Shown here: positions 1 through 8,465 of the stretch, in pieces
How the letters are laid out: every line of letters begins with the position of its first letter
Position numbering within the stretch: position 1 is the first letter of the stretch
Assembly (NCBI GenBank): GCA_046593925.1
Contig: JBKJQN010000099.1
Span: forward strand, 1-58,182
DNA: 58,182 bases
Reading direction: 5' to 3'
DNA from: JAYVYM01 sp046593925
GTDB taxonomy: Bacteria; Actinomycetota; Actinomycetes; Mycobacteriales; SCTD01
The notes under the pieces: generated by a model
Seen by the model: the letters and a program-made list of their open reading frames with translations, nothing else
Told to the model about the DNA's origin: nothing
The model's database searches: none
Translations under genes and position numbers: made by a program

Positions 1-2
1 GC

Positions 3-182
3 GCCAACGGCGACGTCCTGGTCGGGGAGGACCGGCTCCGGGCGCTGCTGGCCACCGCCTCGGGGCCGCAGCTCAGCCACGGCCTGGACCAGCTGCTGGG
101 CGCGGCCTGGGACGACGAGCTGGAGCCCTACCGTGAGGCCGGTGACGGCGCATCCGTGACCTGGTTGCACCAGGTCGTCTGA
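3..182 (+). CDS. DUF3145 family protein, C-terminal end (partial)
   Basis: The window opens inside this gene; only the last 59 codons are present, ending at the TGA at 180-182. The tail has a GDVLVGEDRLRALL segment, then a WDDELEPYREAGDG segment and a WLHQVV terminus. These are the conserved C-terminal blocks of DUF3145, a family of about 160 residues almost confined to Actinobacteria and without an established function. The start, promoter and upstream neighbour lie outside the window. The assignment rests on remembered family motifs, but the block order and the exact tail fit well. Confidence 0.8.
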   Translation, partial: ANGDVLVGEDRLRALLATASGPQLSHGLDQLLGAAWDDELEPYREAGDGASVTWLHQVV

Positions 183-256
183 GCCCGGCGCCGACGGTTG
201 CGGCGCAGGCACCCGGGCAGTGACCGGCGCAGCAACCCGTCAACGTAGGAGAGATC

Positions 257-295
257 ATGCGGTCCTGGCCCGGCTTCGCCGCCTGCGCGCCATGA
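257..295 (+). CDS. possible 12-residue leader peptide ORF
   Basis: ATG at 257 follows a strong Shine-Dalgarno (GTAGGAGAG, 245-253) with good spacing and opens a 12-codon frame ending in TGA at 293-295. That stop overlaps the ATG at 292 of the downstream PAP2/lipid kinase gene in an ATGA arrangement. The downstream ATG has no ribosome site of its own, so translational coupling through this mini-ORF is a reasonable inference. Expression of the peptide itself cannot be judged from sequence. Confidence 0.4.
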   Translation: MRSWPGFAACAP

Positions 296-1779
296 GCGTT
301 GCCGATAGGGGCGCACCCACCCGGCTGCTGCAGCGCCTCGACGCGCTCGACCTCGCGCTGTACCGGCGGGCAGCATCGGCGCGGATGCCGGTGCTCGACG
401 CCGTCCTGCCGCCGCTGACCAGGAGCGCCGACCACGGGCTGATGTGGATCGGCGTGGCCGGCCTGCTCGCGGCCTCCGGCGGTCGCCGGCGCCGGGCGGC
501 GCTGCGCGGGCTGATGAGCCTGGCGCTGGCCAGCGCGACGGCGAACGTCCCGGCCAAGCTCAGCGCCCGGCGAACCCGCCCGGAGCTGCGGCCGGTCCCG
601 CTCGTACGTCTCCTGCGACGCCAGCCCACCACCTCGTCGTTCCCGAGCGGCCACTCGGCCTCTGCGGCCGCGTTCGCGACCGGCGTGGCGATGGAGCAGC
701 CGCTGCTGGGTGCGCCCCTCGCGCTGCTCGCGGCGGGTGTGGCGTACGGCCGCGTGCACACCGGCGTGCACTACCCCGGCGACGTCGTGGCGGGGCTGGC
801 GGTGGGTGCCGGCGCGGCCCTGCTGGTGCGCCGGGCCTGGCCCGTGCGGCCGGTGCGGCCGGCCGTCAGCCCGCCCGTCGTGGCTGCCGCCCCGGCCCTG
901 CCGACCGGCCAGGGCCTGGTTGTCGTCGTCAACACCTCAGCCGGCGCCGGCGACCGCGCCGGGGAGCTGGAGCAGGAGCTGACCGCCCTGCTGCCTGACG
1001 TACGCGTCGTGCTGGCCGAGGGAGGGCAGGTCGAGACGGCGCTGCGCGCGGCGGCCACCACAGCCGCTGTACTCGGCGTCGCGGGCGGCGACGGGACCGT
1101 CAACACCGCGGCCGGCATCGCGCTCGAGGCGGGCCTGCCGCTGGCCGTGGTGCCCGGTGGCACCCTGGACCACTTCGCCGGCGAGCTCGGCGTGACCGGC
1201 GTAGCCGAGCTGGCGGCGGCCGTACGCGCGGGGCACGGCGTCGAGGTCACCGTCGGCAGCACCGCGGCGGACGGCGACGGGGGGTACTTCCTCAACACCT
1301 TCGCGCTCGGCGTCTACCCCGACCTGGTCCGGGAGCGTGAGCGGCGCGAGGGCGCGATCGGCAAGTGGCCCGCCATGGCGGTCGCGATGGCCTTGACGTT
1401 GCGGGCGGCCGAGCCGGTGCACGTCGAGGTAGACGGCCAGGAGCGCAAGTTGTGGACGTTGTTCGCAGGCAACGGGCATTACCACCCGGCCGGCTTCGCC
1501 CCGACCTGGCGGGAGCGGCTCGACGACGGCTGTATCGACGTGCGGCTCGTCGACGCAGGTCACCCACTGGCCCGGGTGCGGCTCGTGCTCGCCCTGCTCA
1601 CCGGCCGGCTCGGACGCAGCCGGGTGCACGAGCAGCGCATCGTCGCGAAACTCCCGGTCCGGTCCCGCCAGGGCGGCCTGCGGATTGCCCGCGACGGCGA
1701 GGTGTCCGACGGCCCCGGTCGCCTGCTGCTGCGCGCGGCGTCCCGGACACTGGTCGTCTACCGGCCGGCCCCTGAGTGA
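292..1779 (+). CDS. bifunctional PAP2 phosphatase / diacylglycerol kinase-family protein
   Basis: A two-domain lipid enzyme of 495 residues. The N-terminal membrane part carries the PAP2 signature: Lys89 to the ARRTRPE region, PSGHS at 118-122, and RVHTGVHYPGD with His160 and Asp164. It should remove phosphate from a lipid or polyprenyl phosphate. After an Ala/Pro linker, residues about 206-495 form a diacylglycerol kinase catalytic domain with the GGDGT nucleotide loop at 265-269 and PGGTLDHFA at 289-296. The opposing activities in one chain suggest recycling of a lipid phosphate; this fusion architecture is known in actinobacteria. A GTG at 220 would add 24 residues, but it has no good ribosome site. 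The ATG at 292 is chosen because it overlaps the leader ORF. The stop overlaps the next gene by 4 nt. Confidence 0.85.
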   Translation: MSVADRGAPTRLLQRLDALDLALYRRAASARMPVLDAVLPPLTRSADHGLMWIGVAGLLAASGGRRRRAALRGLMSLALASATANVPAKLSARRTRPELRPVPLVRLLRRQPTTSSFPSGHSASAAAFATGVAMEQPLLGAPLALLAAGVAYGRVHTGVHYPGDVVAGLAVGAGAALLVRRAWPVRPVRPAVSPPVVAAAPALPTGQGLVVVVNTSAGAGDRAGELEQELTALLPDVRVVLAEGGQVETALRAAATTAAVLGVAGGDGTVNTAAGIALEAGLPLAVVPGGTLDHFAGELGVTGVAELAAAVRAGHGVEVTVGSTAADGDGGYFLNTFALGVYPDLVRERERREGAIGKWPAMAVAMALTLRAAEPVHVEVDGQERKLWTLFAGNGHYHPAGFAPTWRERLDDGCIDVRLVDAGHPLARVRLVLALLTGRLGRSRVHEQRIVAKLPVRSRQGGLRIARDGEVSDGPGRLLLRAASRTLVVYRPAPE

Positions 1780-2837
1780 GCGGCCGTGACCCGGCGGAAG
1801 ATCTGCGGCGTATCGCGTTCTGCCTGGAACGAGCGCTGGAGCCGAGCTACCGGGTGAAGGCGTTCCGGTCGGCCGCCGCGGTCGCCGAGACCGCCGGGCG
1901 CGCAGAGCTCGAGCGCCGCGCCGGTGACGGCACCCTCACCGAGCTGATCGGCATCGGCAAGGTCACGTCGCTGGTCATCAGCGAGTCGCTGGTCGGCGTC
2001 GAGCCGGTCTACCTGCGCCGCGTGCAGACGCTGGGGGAGACGCCGGTCGCCGAGGGGGCTGCGGTGCTGAGGGCCGCGCTCAAGGGTGACCTGCACACGC
2101 ACTCGAACTGGAGCGACGGCGGGTCGCCGATCGGCGAGATGGCCAGGGCTGCCCGCGCGCTCGGTCACGAGTACGTCGTGCTCACCGACCACTCGCCGCG
2201 GCTCACCGTCGCCAACGGGCTGTCGCCGGAACGGCTGCGCGAGCAGATCGACGTCGTCGCAGGGCTCAACGACGAGCTCGCCGCGGAGGCGGCGGCCGGC
2301 GCACCGCTGTTACGGCTGCTGACCGGCATCGAGTGCGACATCAACCTCGACGGCAGCCTGGACCAGGAGCCGGCGCTGCTCGCCAGGCTCGACGTGGTCG
2401 TCGCCAGCGTGCACTCCAAGCTCCGGATGCCACGCGAGGAGATGACCGCGCGGATGGTGGCTGCCATCAGCAACCCGCATACCGACGTGCTCGGTCACTG
2501 CACGGGACGCCAGGTGCTGGGGCACGGCCGCGGCGGCCAGGGCCGGCCCGAGTCGGAATTCGACGCCGAGATCGTCTTCGCGGCCTGCGCGCGGTTCGGC
2601 GTGGCTGTGGAGGTGAACAGCCGGCCCGAGCGCCTCGACCCGCCGAAGCGGCTGCTGCGCCTCGCTCTGGAGGCGGGCTGCGAGGTGGCCATCGACACCG
2701 ACGCGCACGCGCCCGGTCAGCTGGACTGGCAACACCTGGGCTGCGAGCGGGCGCACCTGTGCGGTGTCCCGCCCGAGCGCGTCCTCAACACCCTCGGCGC
2801 GCCCGAGCTGCTCGCCCGGATCGCCGCCCGGGGTTAG
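1776..2837 (+). CDS. PHP domain metal-dependent hydrolase
   Basis: A 353-residue protein. Residues 1-95 are a helical region like the DNA polymerase X N-terminal and helix-hairpin-helix segments (GIGKVTSLVI around 60). Residues about 104-350 are a PHP domain with the metal motif DLHTHSNWSDG (His107, His109), LTDHS (His139), GIECDIN, a VASVHS strand, and a final IDTDAHAP. PHP domains hydrolyse phosphoesters using three metals; here the likely substrate is histidinol-phosphate-like or a DNA 3' phosphate, not determined. The polymerase core of PolX is absent, so this is a free-standing PolX-type PHP protein. GTG 1776 overlaps the upstream stop in GTGA, implying co-translation with the lipid kinase. 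Confidence 0.85.
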   Translation: MSGRDPAEDLRRIAFCLERALEPSYRVKAFRSAAAVAETAGRAELERRAGDGTLTELIGIGKVTSLVISESLVGVEPVYLRRVQTLGETPVAEGAAVLRAALKGDLHTHSNWSDGGSPIGEMARAARALGHEYVVLTDHSPRLTVANGLSPERLREQIDVVAGLNDELAAEAAAGAPLLRLLTGIECDINLDGSLDQEPALLARLDVVVASVHSKLRMPREEMTARMVAAISNPHTDVLGHCTGRQVLGHGRGGQGRPESEFDAEIVFAACARFGVAVEVNSRPERLDPPKRLLRLALEAGCEVAIDTDAHAPGQLDWQHLGCERAHLCGVPPERVLNTLGAPELLARIAARG

Positions 2838-2849
2838 GCAGGCGCTGGG

Positions 2850-3674
2850 CTAGCCGGCCTGCCGCTGCGCGGGTACCAGCGACGTGACGGGTGCGGTCAG
2901 CAGGGCGGTGTCGGCGTCGGGCAGCGCATCGGCCACCAGCAGCGCGCAGATCGCATCGAGGCAGAGCTGCTCGACGCGCTCGGCGTCGCGGTCGGCGGTG
3001 GGTGCGGCACGGCAGGTGGGGCAGCGGCGCTGCAGACCCTCGCTGCCGCTGCGTCGCACCAGCGCCCACATCCGGCGTCGCTGGGTGAGGACGGCGATGT
3101 CGAAGGCGGCGCCGCGGGCGTCGCGCCGCTCGTTCTCGGCGAGGTAGGACCGGTCCAGGAGCTCGTCCCAGAGCGCCCGGCCGGCGGCGTCGTGGCAGCG
3201 GGCGCCGAGCAGCGGCAGCGCAGCGAGCAGCGCCTTGATCTGTTGCGACCGAGGTCCGAGGTCGGGCTCGGCGACCGAGCCGGCCGGGAAGACCGCACGC
3301 CACGGGCGCAGCAGGGCGGCGTACTCGGCGCGCGAGAGAACCGGCCGTGCGTACGAGGCGGCGACGGCGTCGCGGACCGCCTTGAGCGCTGTGACGACGA
3401 CGGTGGGCGCGACGGTGACGTACGCCGCCTCGCCACGCAGGTCGTCCTCGAACAGTGCGGTCACGGCCTCGAACGCCGACAGCACCTCGCAGACCAGCGG
3501 GCTGTCGGGGGACAGCGCCTTGTCACGTGCCTGTGCGACGAAGCGGTCGTTGACCCAGGCAGCGGCCAGGCGGGTGAGGTCGCCGTCCCCGACGTTCGCG
3601 AGCTGGGCCAGCACCCCGAGCACCTCGCCGAGGTTGGGGTGCTCCTCCAGCCGGCTGATCGTGGTCCTGCCCAT
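2850..3674 (-). CDS. conserved hypothetical protein
   Basis: A 274-residue, mostly helical soluble protein; I do not recognise the family. It begins MGRTTISRLEEHPNLGE, and has an RRCPTC motif near residue 215 that could be half of a metal site, but there is no matching second CxxC. There is no signal peptide or membrane segment. It is convergent with the PHP gene (12 bp gap) and lies 132 bp downstream of aceE on the same strand, so it could be read through from the aceE transcript. The opposite-strand frames over the same region are shadows; this frame has the typical third-position G/C bias. Confidence 0.55.
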   Translation of the reverse strand: MGRTTISRLEEHPNLGEVLGVLAQLANVGDGDLTRLAAAWVNDRFVAQARDKALSPDSPLVCEVLSAFEAVTALFEDDLRGEAAYVTVAPTVVVTALKAVRDAVAASYARPVLSRAEYAALLRPWRAVFPAGSVAEPDLGPRSQQIKALLAALPLLGARCHDAAGRALWDELLDRSYLAENERRDARGAAFDIAVLTQRRRMWALVRRSGSEGLQRRCPTCRAAPTADRDAERVEQLCLDAICALLVADALPDADTALLTAPVTSLVPAQRQAG

Positions 3675-3806
3675 GGCCGCCTCCGGTCCGCGTTGTGCCT
3701 ACGTCTGCGGCACCTGGCGGCCCGGACTGGAGCGCCTGGGCGGAACTGGTGAGAAAGGACCACTCGGGAGCGGTGCTGCTCCGCCACGCAGCTCGTCGGC
3801 GGCCGG

Positions 3807-6581
3807 CTAGCCGCTGACCTCCGCGCTGCCGGCCTGGGTGTCCTTGCCGGCAGGCACCTGCTCCTCGAGCAGCCGGTACCGCTCGACGGCCTGCGCCGCG
3901 GTCTCCTTGGGCAGCTCACCGCGCCGGGCCAGCTCCTGGACGACCGCCGTCGCGATCGACTCGGCGTCGGTGTGGAAGTGCCGGCGCAGCGCCGCCCGGG
4001 TGTCGGAGCGGCCGAACCCGTCGGTGCCCAGTGACAGCCAGTCGCCCGGTACCCAGCGGCTGATCAGGTCGGGGACGGCGCGCATCCAGTCGCTGACCGC
4101 CACGACCGGGCCCTCGGCGCCATCGAGCGCCTCGGTGACGTACGGCCGCCGGGCCTGCTCCGGGTGCAGCAGCGCGTGCTGCTCGCAGGCGACGGCGTCG
4201 CGGCGCAGCTCGTTCCAGCTGGTCACGCTCCACACGTCGGCGGCCACCCCCCAGTCGTCCTGCAGCAGCTGCTGGGCCTGGAGGGCGTGCCGCATCGAGA
4301 TGCCACTCGCGAGCACCTGCGCCCGCGGGCCATCACCGGTGCCCCCGGCGTAGCGGTACATCCCGCGCAGGACGCCTTCGCGTAGCCCGTCGATCTCGGG
4401 CATCGGCGGCTGCGGGAACGGCTCGTTGTAGACCGTCAGGTAGTAGTAGACGTCTTCCGGCTGCTCGCCGTACATCCGGCGCAGGCCGTCCTCGGTGATG
4501 AACGCGACCTCGTACGCAAACGCCGGGTCGTACGCCACGACGGCCGGGTTGGTGGCCGCCAGCAGCAGGCTGTGACCGTCCTGGTGCTGCAGCCCCTCGC
4601 CGTTCAGCGTGGTCCGACCGGCGGTGGCGCCGAGCAGGAACCCGCGGCCGAGCTGGTCGGCCATCGCCCACATCTGGTCGCCGGTGCGCTGGAAGCCGAA
4701 CATCGAGTAGAAGACGTACACCGGGATCATCGGCTCGCCGTGCGGGGCGTAGGACGTGCCGGCGGCGATCACCGACGCCATCGAGCCGGCCTCGGTGGTG
4801 CCCTCGTGCAGGATCTGGCCCTTGACCGACTCCTTGTACGACAGCAGCAGCTCGCGGTCGACGGCGTCGTAGCGCTGCCCGAGCGGGGAGTAGATCTTCG
4901 CGCTGGGGAACATCGCGTCGATGCCAAAAGTCCTTGCCTCGTCGGGGATCACCGGCACGATGCGCGACCCGATCCCCTTGTCCTTCATGAGGTCCTTGAG
5001 CAGCCGCACGAAGGCCATCGTGGTGGCGACCGGCTGCTTGCCCGACCCGCGCTTGAGGTCGTCGTAGGCGCTGGTCGGGGGCAGTGTCAAGGCGGCCCCA
5101 CGGATGACCCGCCGCGGCACCGGGCCGCCGAGCGCGGTGCGGCGCTCGTGCATGTACTCGATCTCGGCGCTGTTGGCGCCGGGGTGGAAGTACGGCGGCA
5201 GGTCGCCGTCCAGCGCCTTGTCCGAGATGTCGATGTAGAGCCGGTCCCGCAGCTCCTTCAGCTCGGCCTTGGTGAGCTTCTTCATCTGGTGGGTCGAGTT
5301 GCGGCCCTCGAAGTCCTTGCCGAGCGTCCAGCCCTTGATCGTGTGGGCCAGGATCACGGTCGGCTGCCCGACCGTGCGGGTCGCCGCGTCGAAGCCCGCG
5401 TAGACCTTGCGGTAGTCGTGCCCACCGCGCGGCAGACCGCGGATCTGCTCGTCGGAGAGGTGCTCGACCATGGCGAGCAGCCGCGGGTCGACGCCGAAGA
5501 ACTTCTCGCGCGTGTAGGCCCCGGGCTCGACCGAATAGGTCTGGAACTGCCCGTCCGGCGTCGAGTTCATCGCGTTGAGCAGCAGCCCGTCGACGTCCTT
5601 CTGGAGCAGCTCGTCCCACTGCCGCCCCCAGACGACCTTGATGACATTCCAGCCGGCGCCACGAAAGCTGCTCTCCAGCTCCTGCATGATCTTGCCGTTG
5701 CCGCGGACCGGGCCGTCGAGGCGCTGCAGGTTGCAGTTGACGACGAACACCAGGTTGTCGAGCTCCTCGCGGGCCGCGACTCCGATCGCGCCGAGGCTCT
5801 CCGGCTCGTCCATCTCGCCGTCGCCGAGAAAGCACCAGACCCGCTGGTCGGAGGTGTCCTTGATGCCGCGGTGCTGCAGGTAGCGGTTGAACCGGGCCTG
5901 GTAGATCGCCGCGATCGGGCCCAGGCCCATCGAGACGGTCGGGAACTCCCAGAAGTCCGGCATCAGCCGTGGGTGCGGATAGCTCGGCAGGCCGCCGTCA
6001 GGGCGGCTCTCCTGCCTGAAGCCGTCGAGCTGGCTCTCGGTGAGCCGTCCCTCGAGGAACGCGCGGGCGTAGACGCCGGGGCTCGCGTGCCCCTGGAAGT
6101 AGACCTGGTCGCCGCCGCCCGGGTGCTCCCGGCCGCGGAAGAAGTGGTTGAAGCCGACCTCGTACAGGCTCGCGGCGCTCGCGTACGTCGCGATGTGCCC
6201 GCCGACGCCGATCTCAGGCCGGTTGGCCCGGCTGACGGTGATCGCGGCGTTCCAGCGGACGTACGCCCGGATCCGGCGCTCCACGTGCTCGTCGCCCGGG
6301 AAGTCGGGCTCGCGCTCCGGCGGAATCGTGTTGATGTAGTCGGTGCTGCGCAACGCCGGTACACCGACCTGGCGCTCGCGGGCCCGCTCGAGCAGCTTGA
6401 GCATCAGGAAGCGGGCGCGCTGCGGCCCACCCGTCTCGACGACCGCGTCGAGCGACTCCAGCCACTCAGCGGTCTCGGCCGGGTCGAGGTCGGGGAGCTG
6501 GCTGGGCAGCCCGTCGATGGTGAGGGCAGGGGCATCGGCCTCGCGGTGCTGGCCGGTACGGGGGTCGGAGGTCGAGGTCAC
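3807..6581 (-). CDS. aceE: pyruvate dehydrogenase E1 component, homodimeric type
   Basis: A thiamine-diphosphate enzyme that decarboxylates pyruvate and acetylates the lipoyl E2 of the pyruvate dehydrogenase complex. From GTG 6581 the protein has 924 residues, the normal AceE length. The ThDP motif is visible as GDGEMDEPESLG followed by NCNLQRLDGPVRGN. The phosphate/active-site block GGHIATYASAASLYEVGFNHFF lies in the first 200 residues, and the C-terminal transketolase-like part has EGLQHQDGHS and the VTSWNELRRD region. The start at 6581 has a GGGAG box six bases upstream; a TTG at 6647 would add 22 low-complexity residues and is less likely. DUF3052 is divergent, as in M. tuberculosis (Rv2241/Rv2239c). 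Confidence 0.97.
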   Translation of the reverse strand: MTSTSDPRTGQHREADAPALTIDGLPSQLPDLDPAETAEWLESLDAVVETGGPQRARFLMLKLLERARERQVGVPALRSTDYINTIPPEREPDFPGDEHVERRIRAYVRWNAAITVSRANRPEIGVGGHIATYASAASLYEVGFNHFFRGREHPGGGDQVYFQGHASPGVYARAFLEGRLTESQLDGFRQESRPDGGLPSYPHPRLMPDFWEFPTVSMGLGPIAAIYQARFNRYLQHRGIKDTSDQRVWCFLGDGEMDEPESLGAIGVAAREELDNLVFVVNCNLQRLDGPVRGNGKIMQELESSFRGAGWNVIKVVWGRQWDELLQKDVDGLLLNAMNSTPDGQFQTYSVEPGAYTREKFFGVDPRLLAMVEHLSDEQIRGLPRGGHDYRKVYAGFDAATRTVGQPTVILAHTIKGWTLGKDFEGRNSTHQMKKLTKAELKELRDRLYIDISDKALDGDLPPYFHPGANSAEIEYMHERRTALGGPVPRRVIRGAALTLPPTSAYDDLKRGSGKQPVATTMAFVRLLKDLMKDKGIGSRIVPVIPDEARTFGIDAMFPSAKIYSPLGQRYDAVDRELLLSYKESVKGQILHEGTTEAGSMASVIAAGTSYAPHGEPMIPVYVFYSMFGFQRTGDQMWAMADQLGRGFLLGATAGRTTLNGEGLQHQDGHSLLLAATNPAVVAYDPAFAYEVAFITEDGLRRMYGEQPEDVYYYLTVYNEPFPQPPMPEIDGLREGVLRGMYRYAGGTGDGPRAQVLASGISMRHALQAQQLLQDDWGVAADVWSVTSWNELRRDAVACEQHALLHPEQARRPYVTEALDGAEGPVVAVSDWMRAVPDLISRWVPGDWLSLGTDGFGRSDTRAALRRHFHTDAESIATAVVQELARRGELPKETAAQAVERYRLLEEQVPAGKDTQAGSAEVSG

Positions 6582-6781
6582 GCTGCTCCCGGGTGGTCGG
6601 TGCGCTGTGCTGGCGGTCGTCGGGGGGTGGCCCGTGGCGCTAGTCAACGCCCTACCACCGGGTAAGGGGAAACCGCTCTCGCGAGTGGGCAGGCACGGGC
6701 ACCACCCGGACCGTCAGGTACGGCTGGCGTTCCTGCCTGGCTGGGCGCGGCGTCCGCCGTGGCGGGCCTGCCGGTGGGGGT

Positions 6782-6843
6782 GGCACTTGCGTACAGGTGC
6801 CGTCTCCGGTGGACTGCACCCGCACGCGCCCATTCGGGTGCAG
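6782..6843 (+). promoter_or_regulatory. two inverted repeats in the aceE/DUF3052 divergent promoter
   Basis: Two structures lie between the divergent genes. GGCAC/GTGCC arms occupy 6782-6801. A perfect 9-bp repeat, CTGCACCCG (6814-6822) and CGGGTGCAG (6835-6843), ends three bases before the GAGGGGGG ribosome site of the DUF3052 gene. The second could be an operator or an RNA hairpin next to the ribosome site. The regulator is unknown. Confidence 0.45.
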
Positions 6844-6859
6844 ACGAGGGGGGTTGTTC

Positions 6860-7303
6860 GTGACGGCGTCCGCGGACCACGCGGCACAGCGCGGCTTGGC
6901 TGAGAAGCTCGGCATCGAGCCCGGCACGGTTGTCCAGGTGGTCGGCGGCGGGGACGACGTCGACCAGGCCCTGCTCGACGACGTGGTGGCCCGCGCGGCC
7001 ACCCCGCTGATCACCGACCAGGAGTCCGATGACGTCGTTGACGTCGTTCTGCTCTGGTGGCGCGAAGGCGATGGTGATCTCGTCGATGCGCTCGTCGACT
7101 CGCTCACCAACCTCGGCGACAGCGGGGTGGTGTGGCTGCTGACCCCCAAGGCGGGCCGCGACGGCCACGTCGAGCCCAGCGACATCGACGAGGCCGCTCC
7201 CACCGCCGGACTGTCCAGCACCCGGAGCACCAGCGCCGCACCGGAGTGGTCCGGTACGCGCCTGGTCGCACCCAAAGCCGCCCGCAGCAAGACCAAGCGC
7301 TGA
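6860..7303 (+). CDS. DUF3052 family protein
   Basis: A 147-residue small acidic protein starting at GTG 6860 behind a strong GAGGGGGG box at 6846-6853. The conserved core is visible: HAAQRGLAEKLGIEPGTVVQ, then WWREGDGDLVDALVDSL, then GVVWLLTPKAGRDGHVEPSDI, with an Ala/Ser/Thr/Lys-rich tail. DUF3052 is an actinobacterial family without a demonstrated biochemical role that is often next to aceE. The longer in-frame extension from 6797 is rejected because it runs through the hairpin and lacks a ribosome site. Confidence 0.88.
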   Translation: MTASADHAAQRGLAEKLGIEPGTVVQVVGGGDDVDQALLDDVVARAATPLITDQESDDVVDVVLLWWREGDGDLVDALVDSLTNLGDSGVVWLLTPKAGRDGHVEPSDIDEAAPTAGLSSTRSTSAAPEWSGTRLVAPKAARSKTKR

Positions 7304-7319
7304 GCCCGCTGGCCGGTCG

Positions 7320-8456
7320 CTGACCCCCGCGCAGGTCCGCCTGCTGCTGAGCGACCGTGGCCGCGAGGCCGTGGCCGTTGCCCAGGACCTCGACCTGTCG
7401 CCAGCCGCTCGGCTGTCGGCCGCGGAGGCGGTCCGGGCCGCTGCGGGTCCCGAGCTCGGCCCGCTCGCCCTGGAGCAGGCCCTGCTGCGGGTGCGCGCCA
7501 GGGCCAAGCACCCCCGTGGCGACGAGCTCTGGTGGACCGGCGAGGCGCTGGAGCAGGCGACGTCGTACGACGTGGCCGTGCACCGCGCCCGGCGCTACGA
7601 CCGGCCGGTCCTGGATGTGTGCTGCTCGGTGGGTGGCGACCTGCTGGCGCTGCCCGACGGCTCCACCGGCGTCGACCTCGACGAGGCGCGGCTGCTGCTG
7701 GCGGCGGAGAACGCCCGCGTGCTCGGCCGGCGGGTGTCGCTGGTGCGCGCTGACGCGACGACCCTGCAGCCGCGCGGGGACGTGTTCGCCGACCCGGCCC
7801 GGCGCAGCGGCGGCCGCCGGGTGTTCGACGCCCGGTCGTATGCCCCCCCGCTGGCTGTCGTGCTGGCCTGGCGGCCGCGTGCCCTCGGGGTCAAGGTCGC
7901 CCCCGGCATCGACTGGGCGATGGTGCCCGCGGGCGTCGAGGCCGAGGTCGTGTCGCTGCGGGGCGAGGTCAAGGAGGCGGTGCTGTGGGCGGGCGCCGCC
8001 CGGCGAGGGGTGCTGCGCAGCGCCACGCTGCTGCCGGGCGGCCACGTGCTGACGGGAGCGCCGGTGCCGCCACCTCAGGTCCGCCCGCCCGGCCGCTTCC
8101 TGCTCGAGCCCGATGGCGCGGTCGTCCGCGCGCAGCTGGTCGCCCAGGCGGTCCATGCCGTCGGCGGCGGCCTGCTCGACGCCACGATCGCGTACGTCAC
8201 CGCGGATGCCCCGGTGCCGACCCCCTGGGGCACCTGGTACGAGGTGCTCGAGGTGCTGCCGTTCGGGCTCAAGCGGCTGCGCGAGGCGCTCCGGCGGCAC
8301 GACGCCGGTCCGCTGGTCGTGAAGAAGCGCGGCACCGCGGTTGAGCCAGAGGTGCTGCGTCGGCAGCTCAAGCTGACCGGCAGCCGGGAGGTCACGGTCG
8401 TCCTGACACGCAGGGCCGGAGCGCAGGTCGCGCTGATCGTGCGCCGCGCGCCCTAG
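7320..8456 (+). CDS. class I SAM-dependent methyltransferase with THUMP-like C-terminal domain
   Basis: An enzyme of about 361-378 residues. The SAM-binding strand reads LDVCCSVGGDLLALP (a degenerate DxxxGxGG loop), then GVDLDEARL (acidic residue for the ribose) and VFADPARRSGGRRVFD where a catalytic motif IV is expected. The C-terminal half (GIDWAMVPAGVEAEVVSLRGEVKEAVLW onward) is the THUMP-like domain of actinobacterial methyltransferases, so an RNA substrate is likely but unproven. The start is uncertain: homologues begin near LTPAQVRLLL, which would be a CTG at 7320; the first standard start is GTG 7371. No ribosome site decides it. It follows DUF3052 by 16 bp. Confidence 0.8.
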   Translation: MTPAQVRLLLSDRGREAVAVAQDLDLSPAARLSAAEAVRAAAGPELGPLALEQALLRVRARAKHPRGDELWWTGEALEQATSYDVAVHRARRYDRPVLDVCCSVGGDLLALPDGSTGVDLDEARLLLAAENARVLGRRVSLVRADATTLQPRGDVFADPARRSGGRRVFDARSYAPPLAVVLAWRPRALGVKVAPGIDWAMVPAGVEAEVVSLRGEVKEAVLWAGAARRGVLRSATLLPGGHVLTGAPVPPPQVRPPGRFLLEPDGAVVRAQLVAQAVHAVGGGLLDATIAYVTADAPVPTPWGTWYEVLEVLPFGLKRLREALRRHDAGPLVVKKRGTAVEPEVLRRQLKLTGSREVTVVLTRRAGAQVALIVRRAP

Positions 8457-8465
8457 TCTCGCGGC

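Noticed and set aside
4572..6665. 697-residue plus-strand frame opposite aceE
   Set aside because: It is an antisense shadow made possible by high GC; aceE on the minus strand carries all family motifs.
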